Below are positions 1-5,750 of a DNA stretch of 8,878 nucleotides, piece by piece (the stretch's first letter is position 1; every line of letters starts with the position of its first letter). Location: assembly GCA_030049955.1 (NCBI GenBank), contig JASIJX010000206.1, positions 1 through 8,878 of the forward strand, given 5' to 3'. Origin of the DNA: Acidobacteriaceae bacterium. Its GTDB lineage: Bacteria; Acidobacteriota; Terriglobia; Terriglobales; Acidobacteriaceae. The notes below the pieces were generated by a model. That model was not told the origin of the DNA. It made no database searches and saw nothing but the letters and a program-made list of their open reading frames with translations. Made by a program: the position numbers and the translations under genes.

Positions 1-107
1 ACCAGCGACTCAAGCAGCGACTCGAGCTCAGCTTCTTCGGCCTTCGCCTGCTCGCTCATCCCCGCGGTCACCCTCGCGCTCGACTTCGCGCTTAAGGGCA
101 TCTCCAT
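1..107 (-). CDS. Possible N-terminus of unidentified leftward gene (partial)
   Basis: The minus strand is open from the window edge up to ATG codons at 140, 107, 101 and 59. I chose ATG 107 because a CAGG lies about 4-7 nt before it, but the start is uncertain. The visible N-terminus is acidic and helix-like (MSEQAKAEEAELESLLESL from the ATG at 59), with high GC at third positions. It would point the same way as the TPR gene and serB. I do not recognise the family. The plus strand is also open through 1-120 (stop TAA 118-120) with equally GC-rich third positions, because the two frames share third positions. A rightward gene ending at 120 with a serine-rich, then hydrophobic C-terminus therefore cannot be excluded. 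Confidence 0.3.
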   Translation of the reverse strand, partial: MEMPLSAKSSARVTAGMSEQAKAEEAELESLLESL

Positions 108-111
108 CCAG

Positions 112-159
112 CCTGCGTAAGCGGCCTCGCCGGTACTCATACATGCACCAGACGCAGGC
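112..159. repeat. Inverted repeat GCCTGCGT / ACGCAGGC
   Basis: GCCTGCGT (112-119) and ACGCAGGC (152-159) are a perfect 8-bp inverted repeat. They enclose a 32-nt loop that itself contains a CGGC-CTC-GCCG mini-hairpin (122-132). It overlaps the candidate starts of the leftward gene, so it could be a structured leader, or the 3' end of a rightward gene. There is no T-tract on either side. No function is assigned. Confidence 0.3.
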
Positions 160-178
160 CGCCGCCACTTTGCTCAAA

Positions 179-192
179 AAATCGCGCGATTT
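179..192. repeat. 14-bp perfect palindrome AAATCGCGCGATTT
   Basis: The sequence AAATCGCGCGATTT equals its own reverse complement. It lies upstream of the putative leftward gene at the left edge, which is where an operator for a dimeric regulator might sit. On the minus strand it runs into a T6 tract (180-175), so a short terminator reading is also possible, although the folded stem would be only about 5 bp. This is observation only. Confidence 0.3.
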
Positions 193-233
193 GTCATGGG
201 GGGATTACCCCAAACCCGCCCGTGGCCAGAATA

Positions 234-275
234 CCGCACCGGCGGACGCCGGCAGCCTTGGTCCCGCCGGTGCGG
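234..275. repeat. 12-bp inverted repeat, strong hairpin
   Basis: CCGCACCGGCGG (234-245) pairs perfectly with CCGCCGGTGCGG (264-275) around an 18-nt loop. No T-run follows on either strand, so it is not a textbook intrinsic terminator. It stands in the gene-free stretch 141-343, next to the hairpin at 290-323. It may be part of a two-hairpin transcription stop or a REP-like element. Confidence 0.45.
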
Positions 276-289
276 CTTTGATGCAGATA

Positions 290-323
290 AAGCAAATGCG
301 GGCTCGAAGACCCGCATTTGCTT
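290..323 (-). terminator. Probable intrinsic terminator of the TPR gene
   Basis: AAGCAAATGCGGG (290-302) and CCCGCATTTGCTT (311-323) form a perfect 13-bp stem with an 8-nt loop. The stem begins 20 bp past the stop codon of the leftward TPR gene. Read leftward, it is followed by a short U-rich run (CTTTATC). The U-tract is short, so termination may be imperfect or factor-assisted. Confidence 0.6.
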
Positions 324-343
324 CCCTAACCCCGCCGGTTTAA

Positions 344-1048
344 CTACTTCGCCGAGAGCCTCTCGGCGGCGATCTGGGCGGCTGCGCTTTGCTTATCGGT
401 GTCCTGCACGTGGGCCCACAGGGCACGCGCCTGGTCCTGCTTGCCCTGGGACTGGTAAAGGTCGGCCAGGTTAAGCTGCGCTACAGCGGCTGTAACCGTT
501 GTCGAGGGCCTGGAAACAATCTGGTTGTACAGGTCGACGGCCTGGCTGTCGCGGCCGGTCTGGCGATAAACCCCCGCCAGCGCCACTTTGGCCAGGTTGG
601 ACAGGTTGCGGTTCCAGGAACCCGCAGCCGCCTTGAGCTCGGTTTCGGCCGCGGCCGTCTGGCCCAGCTCCTGGTTTGTCACGCCGGCAAAGTACTGCGC
701 GATCTTGCCCTGCTTCATCCATCCGTACTGGTTTGCCACGGAGGCAAACTGACTGTTGGCGGCCTTGGAGCGATCGGCGGCGGTTGCGTATACGCCCTGT
801 TCGGCAGGCTGGCCGGGCATCGCCAGCGGGGCGTTGTAAGTATCCATTGCCGCGCCAAGCGCGCTGTCGGCAGCCGATGAGCGCACGTTCCAGTAGATGA
901 GCCCTCCGACAACGATCACCAGCGCGATGGCCGCTGTGATGGACCAGCGCACCACGGAGGAACGGTGGTCGCTCACCCAGCTTGCGCCGCTGGTAGCGGC
1001 CTGAACAAACTTGTCTTTCTTGAGGGCGTGACGGGTTTGTGTATCCAC
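344..1048 (-). CDS. Membrane-anchored TPR protein, YfgM-like
   Basis: This is a 234-aa protein. Residues 1-33 are cytosolic and basic (HALKKDKF near the N-terminus). Residues about 34-55 form one transmembrane helix. An extracytoplasmic part follows with TPR-like helix pairs at about 113-143, 149-182 and 187-220, each showing the small/aromatic spacing of TPRs. This layout matches the YfgM/TPR_21 family of inner-membrane proteins, which in E. coli associate with the SecYEG translocon and periplasmic chaperones; that role here is inferred. The GTG start at 1048 is preferred over an in-frame ATG at 1117 because AGGA lies about 10 nt before the GTG and the sequence after it (VDTQTRHALKKDKF) begins the conserved part. 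The gene lies 122 bp behind serB in the same direction, so read-through is possible. It ends in TAG followed by a strong hairpin. Confidence 0.82.
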   Translation of the reverse strand: MDTQTRHALKKDKFVQAATSGASWVSDHRSSVVRWSITAAIALVIVVGGLIYWNVRSSAADSALGAAMDTYNAPLAMPGQPAEQGVYATAADRSKAANSQFASVANQYGWMKQGKIAQYFAGVTNQELGQTAAAETELKAAAGSWNRNLSNLAKVALAGVYRQTGRDSQAVDLYNQIVSRPSTTVTAAVAQLNLADLYQSQGKQDQARALWAHVQDTDKQSAAAQIAAERLSAK

Positions 1049-1170
1049 TTGGGTTTTCCTGTCCTTCGAGCGATTGACTTGCAGGGCAGGCGGTTCCGTC
1101 CGGAGGGAGCACTGCAAACTGCAACCGTATTAGTTTATCAAGGGCCGCAAATCCCAGTCCACCGGGAGGT

Positions 1171-2463
1171 TCACGGGTTTTCATGTCCACGCAAGTCGCG
1201 GTCGCGAACGCCGATCAGGTAGAGCAATCCATCCAGTCCGAGCGAGGAGATGGACTGCGGGGCGTTCTGACGCACCAGCGGCTTGGCGCGATAGGCGATG
1301 CCCATTCCGGCCAGCTTCAGCATGGGAATGTCATTTGCGCCATCTCCGACGGCGACGACCTGCTCGAGCGAGATGCCTTCGCGCTGCGCGATCTCGCTCA
1401 ATAGCGCTGCCTTGCGGTCTCCGTTCACAATGGGCGGAATGACATGGCCGGTTACGGCTCCGCCGACGATCTCCAACTGGTTGGCGTAGACATAATCGAT
1501 GTCGAGCCGCTCCTGAAGACGATTGGCGAAAAACGTGAAGCCGCCGGAAAGAATTGCGATCTTGTATCCGAGCAACTTTAAAGTGCGAATGAGCCGCTCA
1601 ACGCCTTCGGCCAGCGGAATGGATTCGAGCAACGAGTAAACGCGCTGCTCCGGGAGCCCTTTGAGCAGAGCCACGCGGCGGGTGAAGCTTTCGTCAAAGT
1701 TGAGCTCGCCGCGCATGGCGGCTTCGGTGATCTTCGAAACGCGGTCGCCTACGCCCGCCATTTTGGCCAGCTCGTCGATTACCTCGCCCCGGATCAGGGT
1801 CGAGTCCATGTCGAAGGCGAACAGGCGCCGGTTGCGCCGGAAGATGCTCTCGCGCTGGAAGGCGATGTCGATGAAAAGCTGCTGCGCGGCGGCGAGAAAA
1901 TCGGTGCGCATCGCCGCCTCGCGCGCGACGGCGCCGCTCACCGCCAGCTCCACGCATGCATTTGCGGGAGGCGCACTGCCGTTGCCATTTTGCGGCGACA
2001 GCTCGCCGGAGAGGCGGTCGATGCGGTCGACGTTCATTTCATGCGCGGCGATGATCGCAGTCACGCGGGCCAGATGCTCGGCGGTGATGGCGCGGCCGAG
2101 GACGGTGATGATGAAGCGCTGCCGGACAAGACCGCCTTGGCCGCCATGGCCCTCGCAGCCATTGAGCCAGTGCCGGAGCTCGTCGGCGCGCACGGAGGTG
2201 AAGCGCGCGTGAAGGTTCAGTTCGTGGGCGCGGGCGGTGAGCGCGGCCTTCAACGGGGCGATGCCGTGGTGCGGGGGGCTGTCGTGCGGGGGCAGCTCGA
2301 TGAGAATGGCCAGGGAAAGCGATTCGTGGACGACTGCCTGGCCAATGTCCAGGATTTCGATGCGATGGCGGGCGAGCGTAGCGGTTAGCTCCGCGGTGAG
2401 GCCAGGATGATTGTGCCCGGAGAAATGGATAAGAAGAGCCTTGCCGAGTTCTGCAGAGGACAT
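1171..2463 (-). CDS. serB: Phosphoserine phosphatase SerB with N-terminal ACT domains
   Basis: It catalyses the last step of serine biosynthesis, O-phosphoserine to serine plus phosphate, in the cytosol. The 430-aa product has an ACT-like domain at about 8-90, a second ACT-like stretch at about 115-180, and a HAD-superfamily phosphatase domain from about 212. HAD motif I is FDMDST, with nucleophile D218 and acid/base D220. E227 (RGEVIDELA) fits the substrate-specificity glutamate of SerB enzymes. Motif II is LSGGF (S306). Motif III lysine is K351 (NGDRKA). Motif IV is VGDGANDIPML, with D374 and D378. The length is close to the ACT-ACT-HAD type (as in mycobacterial SerB2) rather than the shorter E. 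coli form. ACT domains usually bind amino acids, so feedback by serine is plausible. The ATG has no Shine-Dalgarno, but a TATAGT -10 lies just upstream. Confidence 0.95.
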   Translation of the reverse strand: MSSAELGKALLIHFSGHNHPGLTAELTATLARHRIEILDIGQAVVHESLSLAILIELPPHDSPPHHGIAPLKAALTARAHELNLHARFTSVRADELRHWLNGCEGHGGQGGLVRQRFIITVLGRAITAEHLARVTAIIAAHEMNVDRIDRLSGELSPQNGNGSAPPANACVELAVSGAVAREAAMRTDFLAAAQQLFIDIAFQRESIFRRNRRLFAFDMDSTLIRGEVIDELAKMAGVGDRVSKITEAAMRGELNFDESFTRRVALLKGLPEQRVYSLLESIPLAEGVERLIRTLKLLGYKIAILSGGFTFFANRLQERLDIDYVYANQLEIVGGAVTGHVIPPIVNGDRKAALLSEIAQREGISLEQVVAVGDGANDIPMLKLAGMGIAYRAKPLVRQNAPQSISSLGLDGLLYLIGVRDRDLRGHENP

Positions 2464-2472
2464 GCTGCTTCA

Positions 2473-2478
2473 ACTATA
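2473..2478 (-). promoter_or_regulatory. Candidate -10 of serB, near-leaderless
   Basis: On the minus strand, TATAGT (5/6 to TATAAT) ends 9 nt before the serB ATG. A start about 7 nt downstream would leave only 2-3 nt of untranslated leader, which agrees with the absence of a Shine-Dalgarno. No convincing -35 is seen 16-18 nt upstream. Confidence 0.4.
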
Positions 2479-2529
2479 GTGCAGGGCGACGCGGCTTCTG
2501 CCATTCGTTGACGAGGGCGCCCGGACAGA

Positions 2530-2576
2530 AATCAGGTATCTCCGGTATTGGCATCTTCGGAATCAGGCATCTCTGG
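2530..2576. repeat. Pair of 16-nt direct repeats in divergent promoter region
   Basis: AATCAGGTATCTCCGG (2530-2545) and AATCAGGCATCTCTGG (2561-2576) match at 14 of 16 positions; both differences are C/T transitions. They are 31 nt apart start to start, close to three helical turns, so both copies would face the same side of the DNA. They lie between divergent serB and the MEDS kinase gene, upstream of the kinase promoter. This is a plausible tandem binding site for an unknown regulator. Confidence 0.4.
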
Positions 2577-2600
2577 GGCAATGGCTTGCATCTCAATCGA

Positions 2601-2629
2601 TTGCCATTTCAGGGCTTTGGACTTTTGAT
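2601..2629 (+). promoter_or_regulatory. Sigma-70-type promoter of the MEDS kinase gene
   Basis: TTGCCA (2601-2606, 5/6 to TTGACA), a 17-nt spacer, then TTTGAT (2624-2629, 4/6 to TATAAT). The expected start is near 2636, only about 5 nt before ATG 2641. That placement also argues against the in-frame TTG at 2629 as the start codon, because it would lie in the -10 element. Confidence 0.5.
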
Positions 2630-2640
2630 TGGGAAATCTC

Positions 2641-4086
2641 ATGCCAACACGCGCACCCCTGCCAATTGCAACTGAGCCTGCCGGACCGCTTCCCTCATTC
2701 CTTCGCAACTGGACGCCGGAACATCCTCAGCTTGCCACCTGCGCGATCCACGATCATATAGCGCTTATCTACGACAATCAGGACGAGGAACTCGATTTTG
2801 TCGTTCCGTTTCTCCGCCGTGGTCTGGAGCGCGGGGAAAAAGCTGTCTACATCCACGACGACAATAGCGCCGAGACCGTGATGGCCGCCATGGAGCGCCA
2901 TGGCATTGACGTGGCCGCCGCCAAGGCCAGCGGCGCGCTGGTCATCATTACCAAGCGCGAGGCCTATCTGAAGAACGACGAATTCGATCCCGAGTGGATG
3001 ATCGGCTTTCTCGCCGAGGTCGTCGAAAACGCAAAGGCAGAAGGCTTCCGTGCAGTGCGCGCTTCCGGCGAAATGACCTGGGCTCTTGGCCCTGCCGAGA
3101 ATCCCCATACCCGCCTCATCGAATACGAGTGCAAGGTGAACAGGTTCTTTCCCGGGCACGATATGGCCGGCCTGTGCCAGTACAATCGCCGCCGCTTCCG
3201 TCCTGAAACGCTGATGCACGTCATCCACACGCATCCTCAGCTTGTCTACCGGGGCGACGTGTTCGACAACCCGTACTACATTTCACCCGAGATTTTCCTG
3301 GGCCAGAAGCGGGGCACGGATGACGCCGTCCGGCGCCTGCTTGAAACCATGGCCGAGAATACGCGGCTGCGGCGCCAGCTGATCGCCGAGACTGAGGCCC
3401 GGCGCCGCTCAGAGAAGCTTGCTGCCGCCGGACGGATGGCCTCCACCATCGCCCACGAGATCAACAATCCCCTCGAGGCCATCACCAACCTCTGGTACCT
3501 GCTCAGCCATGAGAACCTTTCGCCTGATGCGCGCGCCTACGTGGAGTGGATGGGCCATGAGCTGAAGCGGGTCTCTCATATCGCCAGGCAGACGTTTGAG
3601 TTCTATCGTCCCGGTATGTCATCCGGCATGGTCGATCTTGCTCATACTCTTGACGAGGTGGTGCGTAACTTCGCTGAGAGGGCGCAATCGGAGGGCGTGG
3701 CGGTCGAATTCAGTCACCGCGCGCCGGGAATTGTCTACGGCTTTGCCGGCGAGTTGCGGCAGCTCTTTGCCAATCTCATCGTCAACTCTCTCGAAGCCGG
3801 AGCCCGCAAGATTCGCATCCGCGCACGGCGCAGCCGCGACTGGAAGCAGCCTTCCCGGCGCGGGGTGTGCATTGTGATTGCGGATGACGGCCTGGGCATT
3901 GCTCCCGCAGCCGCCGCCAAAATGTTCGAACCGTTCTTCACGACCAAAGACGGGAAAGGCACAGGGCTCGGCCTCTGGGTGAGCAAGGGAATCGTACGGA
4001 AGCACGAAGGTTCCATTAGTTTCCACACGAGCACCCGGCCGGGCCGCAGCGGAACTGCCTTTTCTATCTTCCTGCCTACTGCCTGA
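2641..4086 (+). CDS. MEDS-domain sensor histidine kinase
   Basis: This is a 481-aa cytosolic protein with no transmembrane segment. Residues about 37-221 form a MEDS domain (named after the methanogen/methylotroph DcmR sensory domain), from HDHIALIYD through YISPEIFLG. A predicted coiled coil follows at about 231-261. The HisKA box has phospho-acceptor H272 in IAHEINNPLEAITNL. The HATPase domain shows the N-box (NLIVNSLEAG, N378 and N382), G1 box DDGLGI (415-420), F box FEPFFTT (429 on) and G2 box GTGLGL (440-445). All residues for ATP binding and autophosphorylation are present, so it should be an active kinase. MEDS domains are thought to sense small molecules such as hydrocarbon derivatives, but the ligand here is unknown. 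No response regulator is in the window, so its partner is elsewhere. ATG 2641 is preferred to TTG 2629 on promoter position; GGGAA at 2631-2635 could serve as a weak ribosome site. Confidence 0.9.
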   Translation: MPTRAPLPIATEPAGPLPSFLRNWTPEHPQLATCAIHDHIALIYDNQDEELDFVVPFLRRGLERGEKAVYIHDDNSAETVMAAMERHGIDVAAAKASGALVIITKREAYLKNDEFDPEWMIGFLAEVVENAKAEGFRAVRASGEMTWALGPAENPHTRLIEYECKVNRFFPGHDMAGLCQYNRRRFRPETLMHVIHTHPQLVYRGDVFDNPYYISPEIFLGQKRGTDDAVRRLLETMAENTRLRRQLIAETEARRRSEKLAAAGRMASTIAHEINNPLEAITNLWYLLSHENLSPDARAYVEWMGHELKRVSHIARQTFEFYRPGMSSGMVDLAHTLDEVVRNFAERAQSEGVAVEFSHRAPGIVYGFAGELRQLFANLIVNSLEAGARKIRIRARRSRDWKQPSRRGVCIVIADDGLGIAPAAAAKMFEPFFTTKDGKGTGLGLWVSKGIVRKHEGSISFHTSTRPGRSGTAFSIFLPTA

Positions 4087-4128
4087 GCGCGCTTGCCCCG
4101 CCCGCGCCGTCAACGATAGGCTGAAAGC

Positions 4129-4539
4129 ATGTACGAAGACTTCCACGTAACCGACCGCTGGACCGGCGAAGACCTGCACTGCCGCTGGAAGGCCAATATT
4201 GTGGCCATCGCTACGCGCCACGCCGATGCCGTGGATGTCCGGCTTGATGTGAACGGCCGCCCGATGTGGATCGCGCTGCCCTGCACAGCCTGGGTGGAGC
4301 AGAAGAAGCGTACGGGCAAGGTCATCACCGACCAGCTTGCTGCGCAGATCGCGGGCAGGTATCTGCGTCAGCTCATCGAAGAGGGCTACGACTCGCGGCG
4401 TGAGATGTACACGATGACGGTCGATGAGGTCCTTGAACACCTTGACGCCGTGGTCGCCGAGGCCAAGCAGCAGGGGACGATTCCGCTGCTGCCGGTGGGG
4501 ATTGAGGCGGGAACGGCAGCGCTTGCTACTGGCCGCTAG
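4129..4539 (+). CDS. Conserved-looking small protein of unknown function
   Basis: I do not recognise the family. The 136-aa product is soluble, has no signal peptide or membrane helix, and is mixed in character. The N-terminal half looks beta-rich (VDVRLDVNGRPMWIALP). A helical C-terminal half includes a likely amphipathic helix at about 66-84 and an acidic helix around DEVLEHLDAVVAEAKQQ. Two cysteines lie at 18 and 52. Codon use is GC-rich at third positions like its neighbours, which supports it being real. It starts 42 bp after the kinase stop codon, same strand, with AGG about 9 nt before the ATG, so it is probably co-transcribed with the kinase. A role in the same signalling process is possible but is inference from position only. 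Confidence 0.75.
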   Translation: MYEDFHVTDRWTGEDLHCRWKANIVAIATRHADAVDVRLDVNGRPMWIALPCTAWVEQKKRTGKVITDQLAAQIAGRYLRQLIEEGYDSRREMYTMTVDEVLEHLDAVVAEAKQQGTIPLLPVGIEAGTAALATGR

Positions 4540-4659
4540 GCTGGGTCTGGCGAGGCCCGTAAGGGCTCATCGATTAACGGCACCCGGCCTCGGTGAGCAG
4601 TTGTGCTTGGATTCGGTCGCCCCTGCGGGGCTCGGAGGCCTCTATGCCGATCCGATTCG

Positions 4660-4723
4660 GATTCATCAGACGCCGCCTAAAGACGCTGCCTGATTCGTCA
4701 GGCACCGTCTAAAGGCACTGCCT
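4660..4723. repeat. Two tandem copies of a 32-nt repeat
   Basis: Copy one is 4660-4691 and copy two is 4692-4723, directly abutting. They match at 26 of 32 positions and all six differences are transitions. Each copy is itself built of two related 11-13-nt words. On the minus strand these read AGGCAGCGTCT, AGGCGGCGTCT, AGGCAGTGCCT and AGACGGTGCCT (pattern AGRCRGYGYCT). One of them, AGGCAGTGCCT, is a perfect 5-1-5 palindrome. No third 32-nt copy is seen on either side. Confidence 0.65.
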
Positions 4724-4793
4724 AAGGCCTACCATTCGTGTTGTCCGCCAAGTCTTCTTCGGGCCGCCGCTCGCAGGAAAATGCCTTTTGAAA

Positions 4794-4826
4794 AATGCAA
4801 GTGTATGAAAAAAGGATGTTTGCATT
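4794..4826 (-). terminator. Possible terminator of the lysozyme gene
   Basis: AATGCAA (4794-4800) and TTGCATT (4820-4826) are a 7-bp inverted repeat with a 19-nt loop. Read leftward, the stem is followed by a T-rich run (TTTTC). It lies about 45 bp past the stop of the leftward lysozyme gene. The stem is short and AT-rich and the loop is large, so this is a weak call. Confidence 0.35.
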
Positions 4827-4869
4827 GGCCTTCAGGCGTAAGTGTGGGAAATAAAGGAGTTGCGCCGTT

Positions 4870-5379
4870 CTATGATGCAACTGTTGATTTTAAAGGCGGT
4901 TGTGATGCTGCTGGCGGGTACTTTGCCGGGTTTTGATGCCAGAGGTGGAACTCGGCTTCGCGGCGGGCGCGCAGGGCGGCACATTCGCGGTCGCCGGCGT
5001 GGTCCCAGAGCAGGAGTTGCTCGGCGGCGGCGTTGTAGCGGCCAGCATTGAGATCGGCCAGCAGCGTTGAGGCGGCCAGACGGCCCGAGCCGAGATTGAA
5101 GCAGAAGTCGACCAGGGCGTCGAACTGGCCCTGCGCCAGGGGCACGCGGACCAGGCGGCGCACTGCCTGCTCGGCCTCGCGGACGTCGGTTGCCAGAATT
5201 TTGGTGGCCTGTTCTTCGGTGATGCCATTTGGGAAGGATTCCGGGTGAAGCAGCCGGTGGCCGTAGCCGATGGTCGGCAGGCCGTTGGCGTCGAGGTAGA
5301 CGCGGCTGCGAAATCCTTCCGATTGCTTGATCAGCTTCAACCCTGCTGCGCTCAGTTCCATCCCCGCTGTGGTTTCCAT
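4870..5379 (-). CDS. Phage T4-type lysozyme (GH24)
   Basis: This is a 169-aa muramidase of glycoside hydrolase family 24, which cleaves the MurNAc-GlcNAc bond of peptidoglycan. The T4 lysozyme catalytic pattern E-8-D-5-T is intact: E21 (KQSEGF), D30 (VYLDANG) and T36 (LPTIGYGH). Further family marks are GITEEQA (52-58), FDALVDFCFNLG (86-97), an alanine/leucine helix after it and R-x-x-E near the end (RARREAEFHLW). The length is that of phage endolysins. ATG 5379 is chosen because AAGGATG lies 7-8 nt before it; a longer in-frame start at 5424 lacks such support. There is no cleavable signal peptide or SAR anchor, so secretion would need a holin or another route, and none is visible nearby. No phage structural, integrase or spanin genes flank it. 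It is either a prophage remnant or a domesticated gene. Confidence 0.88.
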   Translation of the reverse strand: METTAGMELSAAGLKLIKQSEGFRSRVYLDANGLPTIGYGHRLLHPESFPNGITEEQATKILATDVREAEQAVRRLVRVPLAQGQFDALVDFCFNLGSGRLAASTLLADLNAGRYNAAAEQLLLWDHAGDRECAALRARREAEFHLWHQNPAKYPPAASQPPLKSTVAS

Positions 5380-5651
5380 TTGTTCATCCTTTTGCGATTT
5401 CGATCTTCGCCTTAACGCTAGCAAGGATGGCCGAAATTATCGGCAATTTTTGGGGACAAATTTTGCGGCTAAAGTGGCGGCGCCGGCAGCTATTGTGACT
5501 TTAGTTAACAAGGGCAGTTTTGGACGCCGGAAAAAAACAGGAAGATGCCTAGGTGCGAAAAATTCGAGTGATCAAACTTTTTGATGGCCCAAAACGGGAA
5601 ATTGCACAAGGTTTAGGGCAGTGATTAACTCGCTTTATATGAGAAGGTTAG

Positions 5652-5680
5652 AGGGGCTCAAGCCCGAACCCCTATTTTTT
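5652..5680 (+). terminator. Orphan intrinsic terminator / attenuator-like hairpin
   Basis: AGGGG (5652-5656) pairs with CCCCT (5669-5673), followed by A and T6 (5675-5680), a terminator layout on the plus strand. An alternative hairpin, GGGC-TCAA-GCCC (5654-5665), overlaps the left arm, so the two folds exclude each other, as in attenuators. No rightward gene precedes it, so it may end a short leader RNA or a small RNA upstream of the RlpA-like gene. Confidence 0.4.
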
Positions 5681-5736
5681 CAACAAAAAAGCGGTTGGCG
5701 AGATTGACAATGATGGCTTTAGGGAGGTGTCTAGTT

Positions 5737-5744
5737 GGTAAAAT
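5737..5744 (+). promoter_or_regulatory. Extended -10 promoter of the RlpA-like gene
   Basis: TGG followed by TAAAAT (5739-5744) fits the extended -10 consensus TGnTATAAT with one mismatch in the hexamer. Transcription starting about 7 nt downstream would begin at or next to the A of ATG 5751, giving a leaderless mRNA. No good -35 lies 17 nt upstream (GCTTTA), which an extended -10 can tolerate. Confidence 0.45.
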
Positions 5745-5750
5745 AGCCGA

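Larger units (their letters stand above)
4540..4869. other. Repeat-rich intergenic region between convergent genes
   Basis: About 330 bp lie between the ends of two convergent genes with no convincing ORF. The stretch holds several small structures: GAGgCCC-GTAA-GGGCTC (4552-4568), GCCCC-TGC-GGGGC (4619-4631), the 13-nt palindrome ATCCGATTCGGAT (4650-4662), four GATTC-containing words, the 32-nt tandem repeat at 4660-4723 and a terminator-like hairpin at 4794-4826. The first two hairpins have no T-run but may still help end transcription of the rightward kinase pair. Confidence 0.5.
5380..5750. other. AT-rich intergenic region with several inverted repeats
   Basis: This divergent gap of about 370 bp has no credible ORF. 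GC falls to about 42% over 5521-5640, well below the flanking genes. It contains GCCGA-AATTA-TCGGC (5430-5444), CTAAAGT/ACTTTAG (5469-5475 and 5498-5504), ATCAAA-CTT-TTTGAT (5571-5585) and a terminator-like hairpin at 5652-5680. The first repeat carries GATAAT on the minus strand (5441-5436), which could be a lysozyme-gene -10, but no -35 is found at the right distance. A perfect TTGACA at 5704-5709 and a strong Shine-Dalgarno-like AGGGAGGTG at 5721-5729 are both out of position for rlpA. Confidence 0.5.

Noticed and set aside
143..474. Plus-strand ORFs at 143-343 and 196-474
   Set aside because: They run through two strong hairpins and into the antisense of the TPR gene, have no ribosome site, and are rich in Pro/Arg/Ala as out-of-frame reading of GC-rich DNA gives. 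I treat them as chance ORFs.
389..880. 163-aa plus-strand ORF inside the TPR gene
   Set aside because: It is antisense to a well-supported TPR/membrane protein. Its composition (Gly/Val/Leu/Arg) is what antisense reading of an Ala/Gln-rich gene produces.
3619..4440. 273-aa minus-strand ORF across the end of the kinase gene
   Set aside because: It overlaps the highly conserved HATPase domain and the next gene on the opposite strand. The translation has no recognisable domain, so it is a shadow of the coding frames.
4660..4723. The tandem repeat as a CRISPR array
   Set aside because: The two copies abut with no spacer, are only 26/32 identical, and no cas genes are present.
4424..5051. Plus-strand ORFs 4424-4693 and 4842-5051
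   Set aside because: One overlaps the 136-aa gene out of frame and ends in the repeat region; the other lies antisense to the lysozyme 3' end. Neither has a convincing ribosome site or a recognisable sequence.
4870..5424. An active prophage around the lysozyme gene
   Set aside because: There is no integrase, holin, spanin, structural gene or att-like repeat in the window, and the neighbours are housekeeping or envelope genes.
5704..5709. TTGACA as the -35 of the rlpA promoter
   Set aside because: It is a perfect hexamer, but there is no -10-like sequence 16-18 nt downstream; the TAAAAT element is 29 nt away.
5735..5746. Tiny leader peptide TTG GTA AAA TAG after the AGGGAGGTG Shine-Dalgarno
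   Set aside because: The spacing to TTG is acceptable, but a three-codon ORF overlapping the proposed -10 element is most likely chance.
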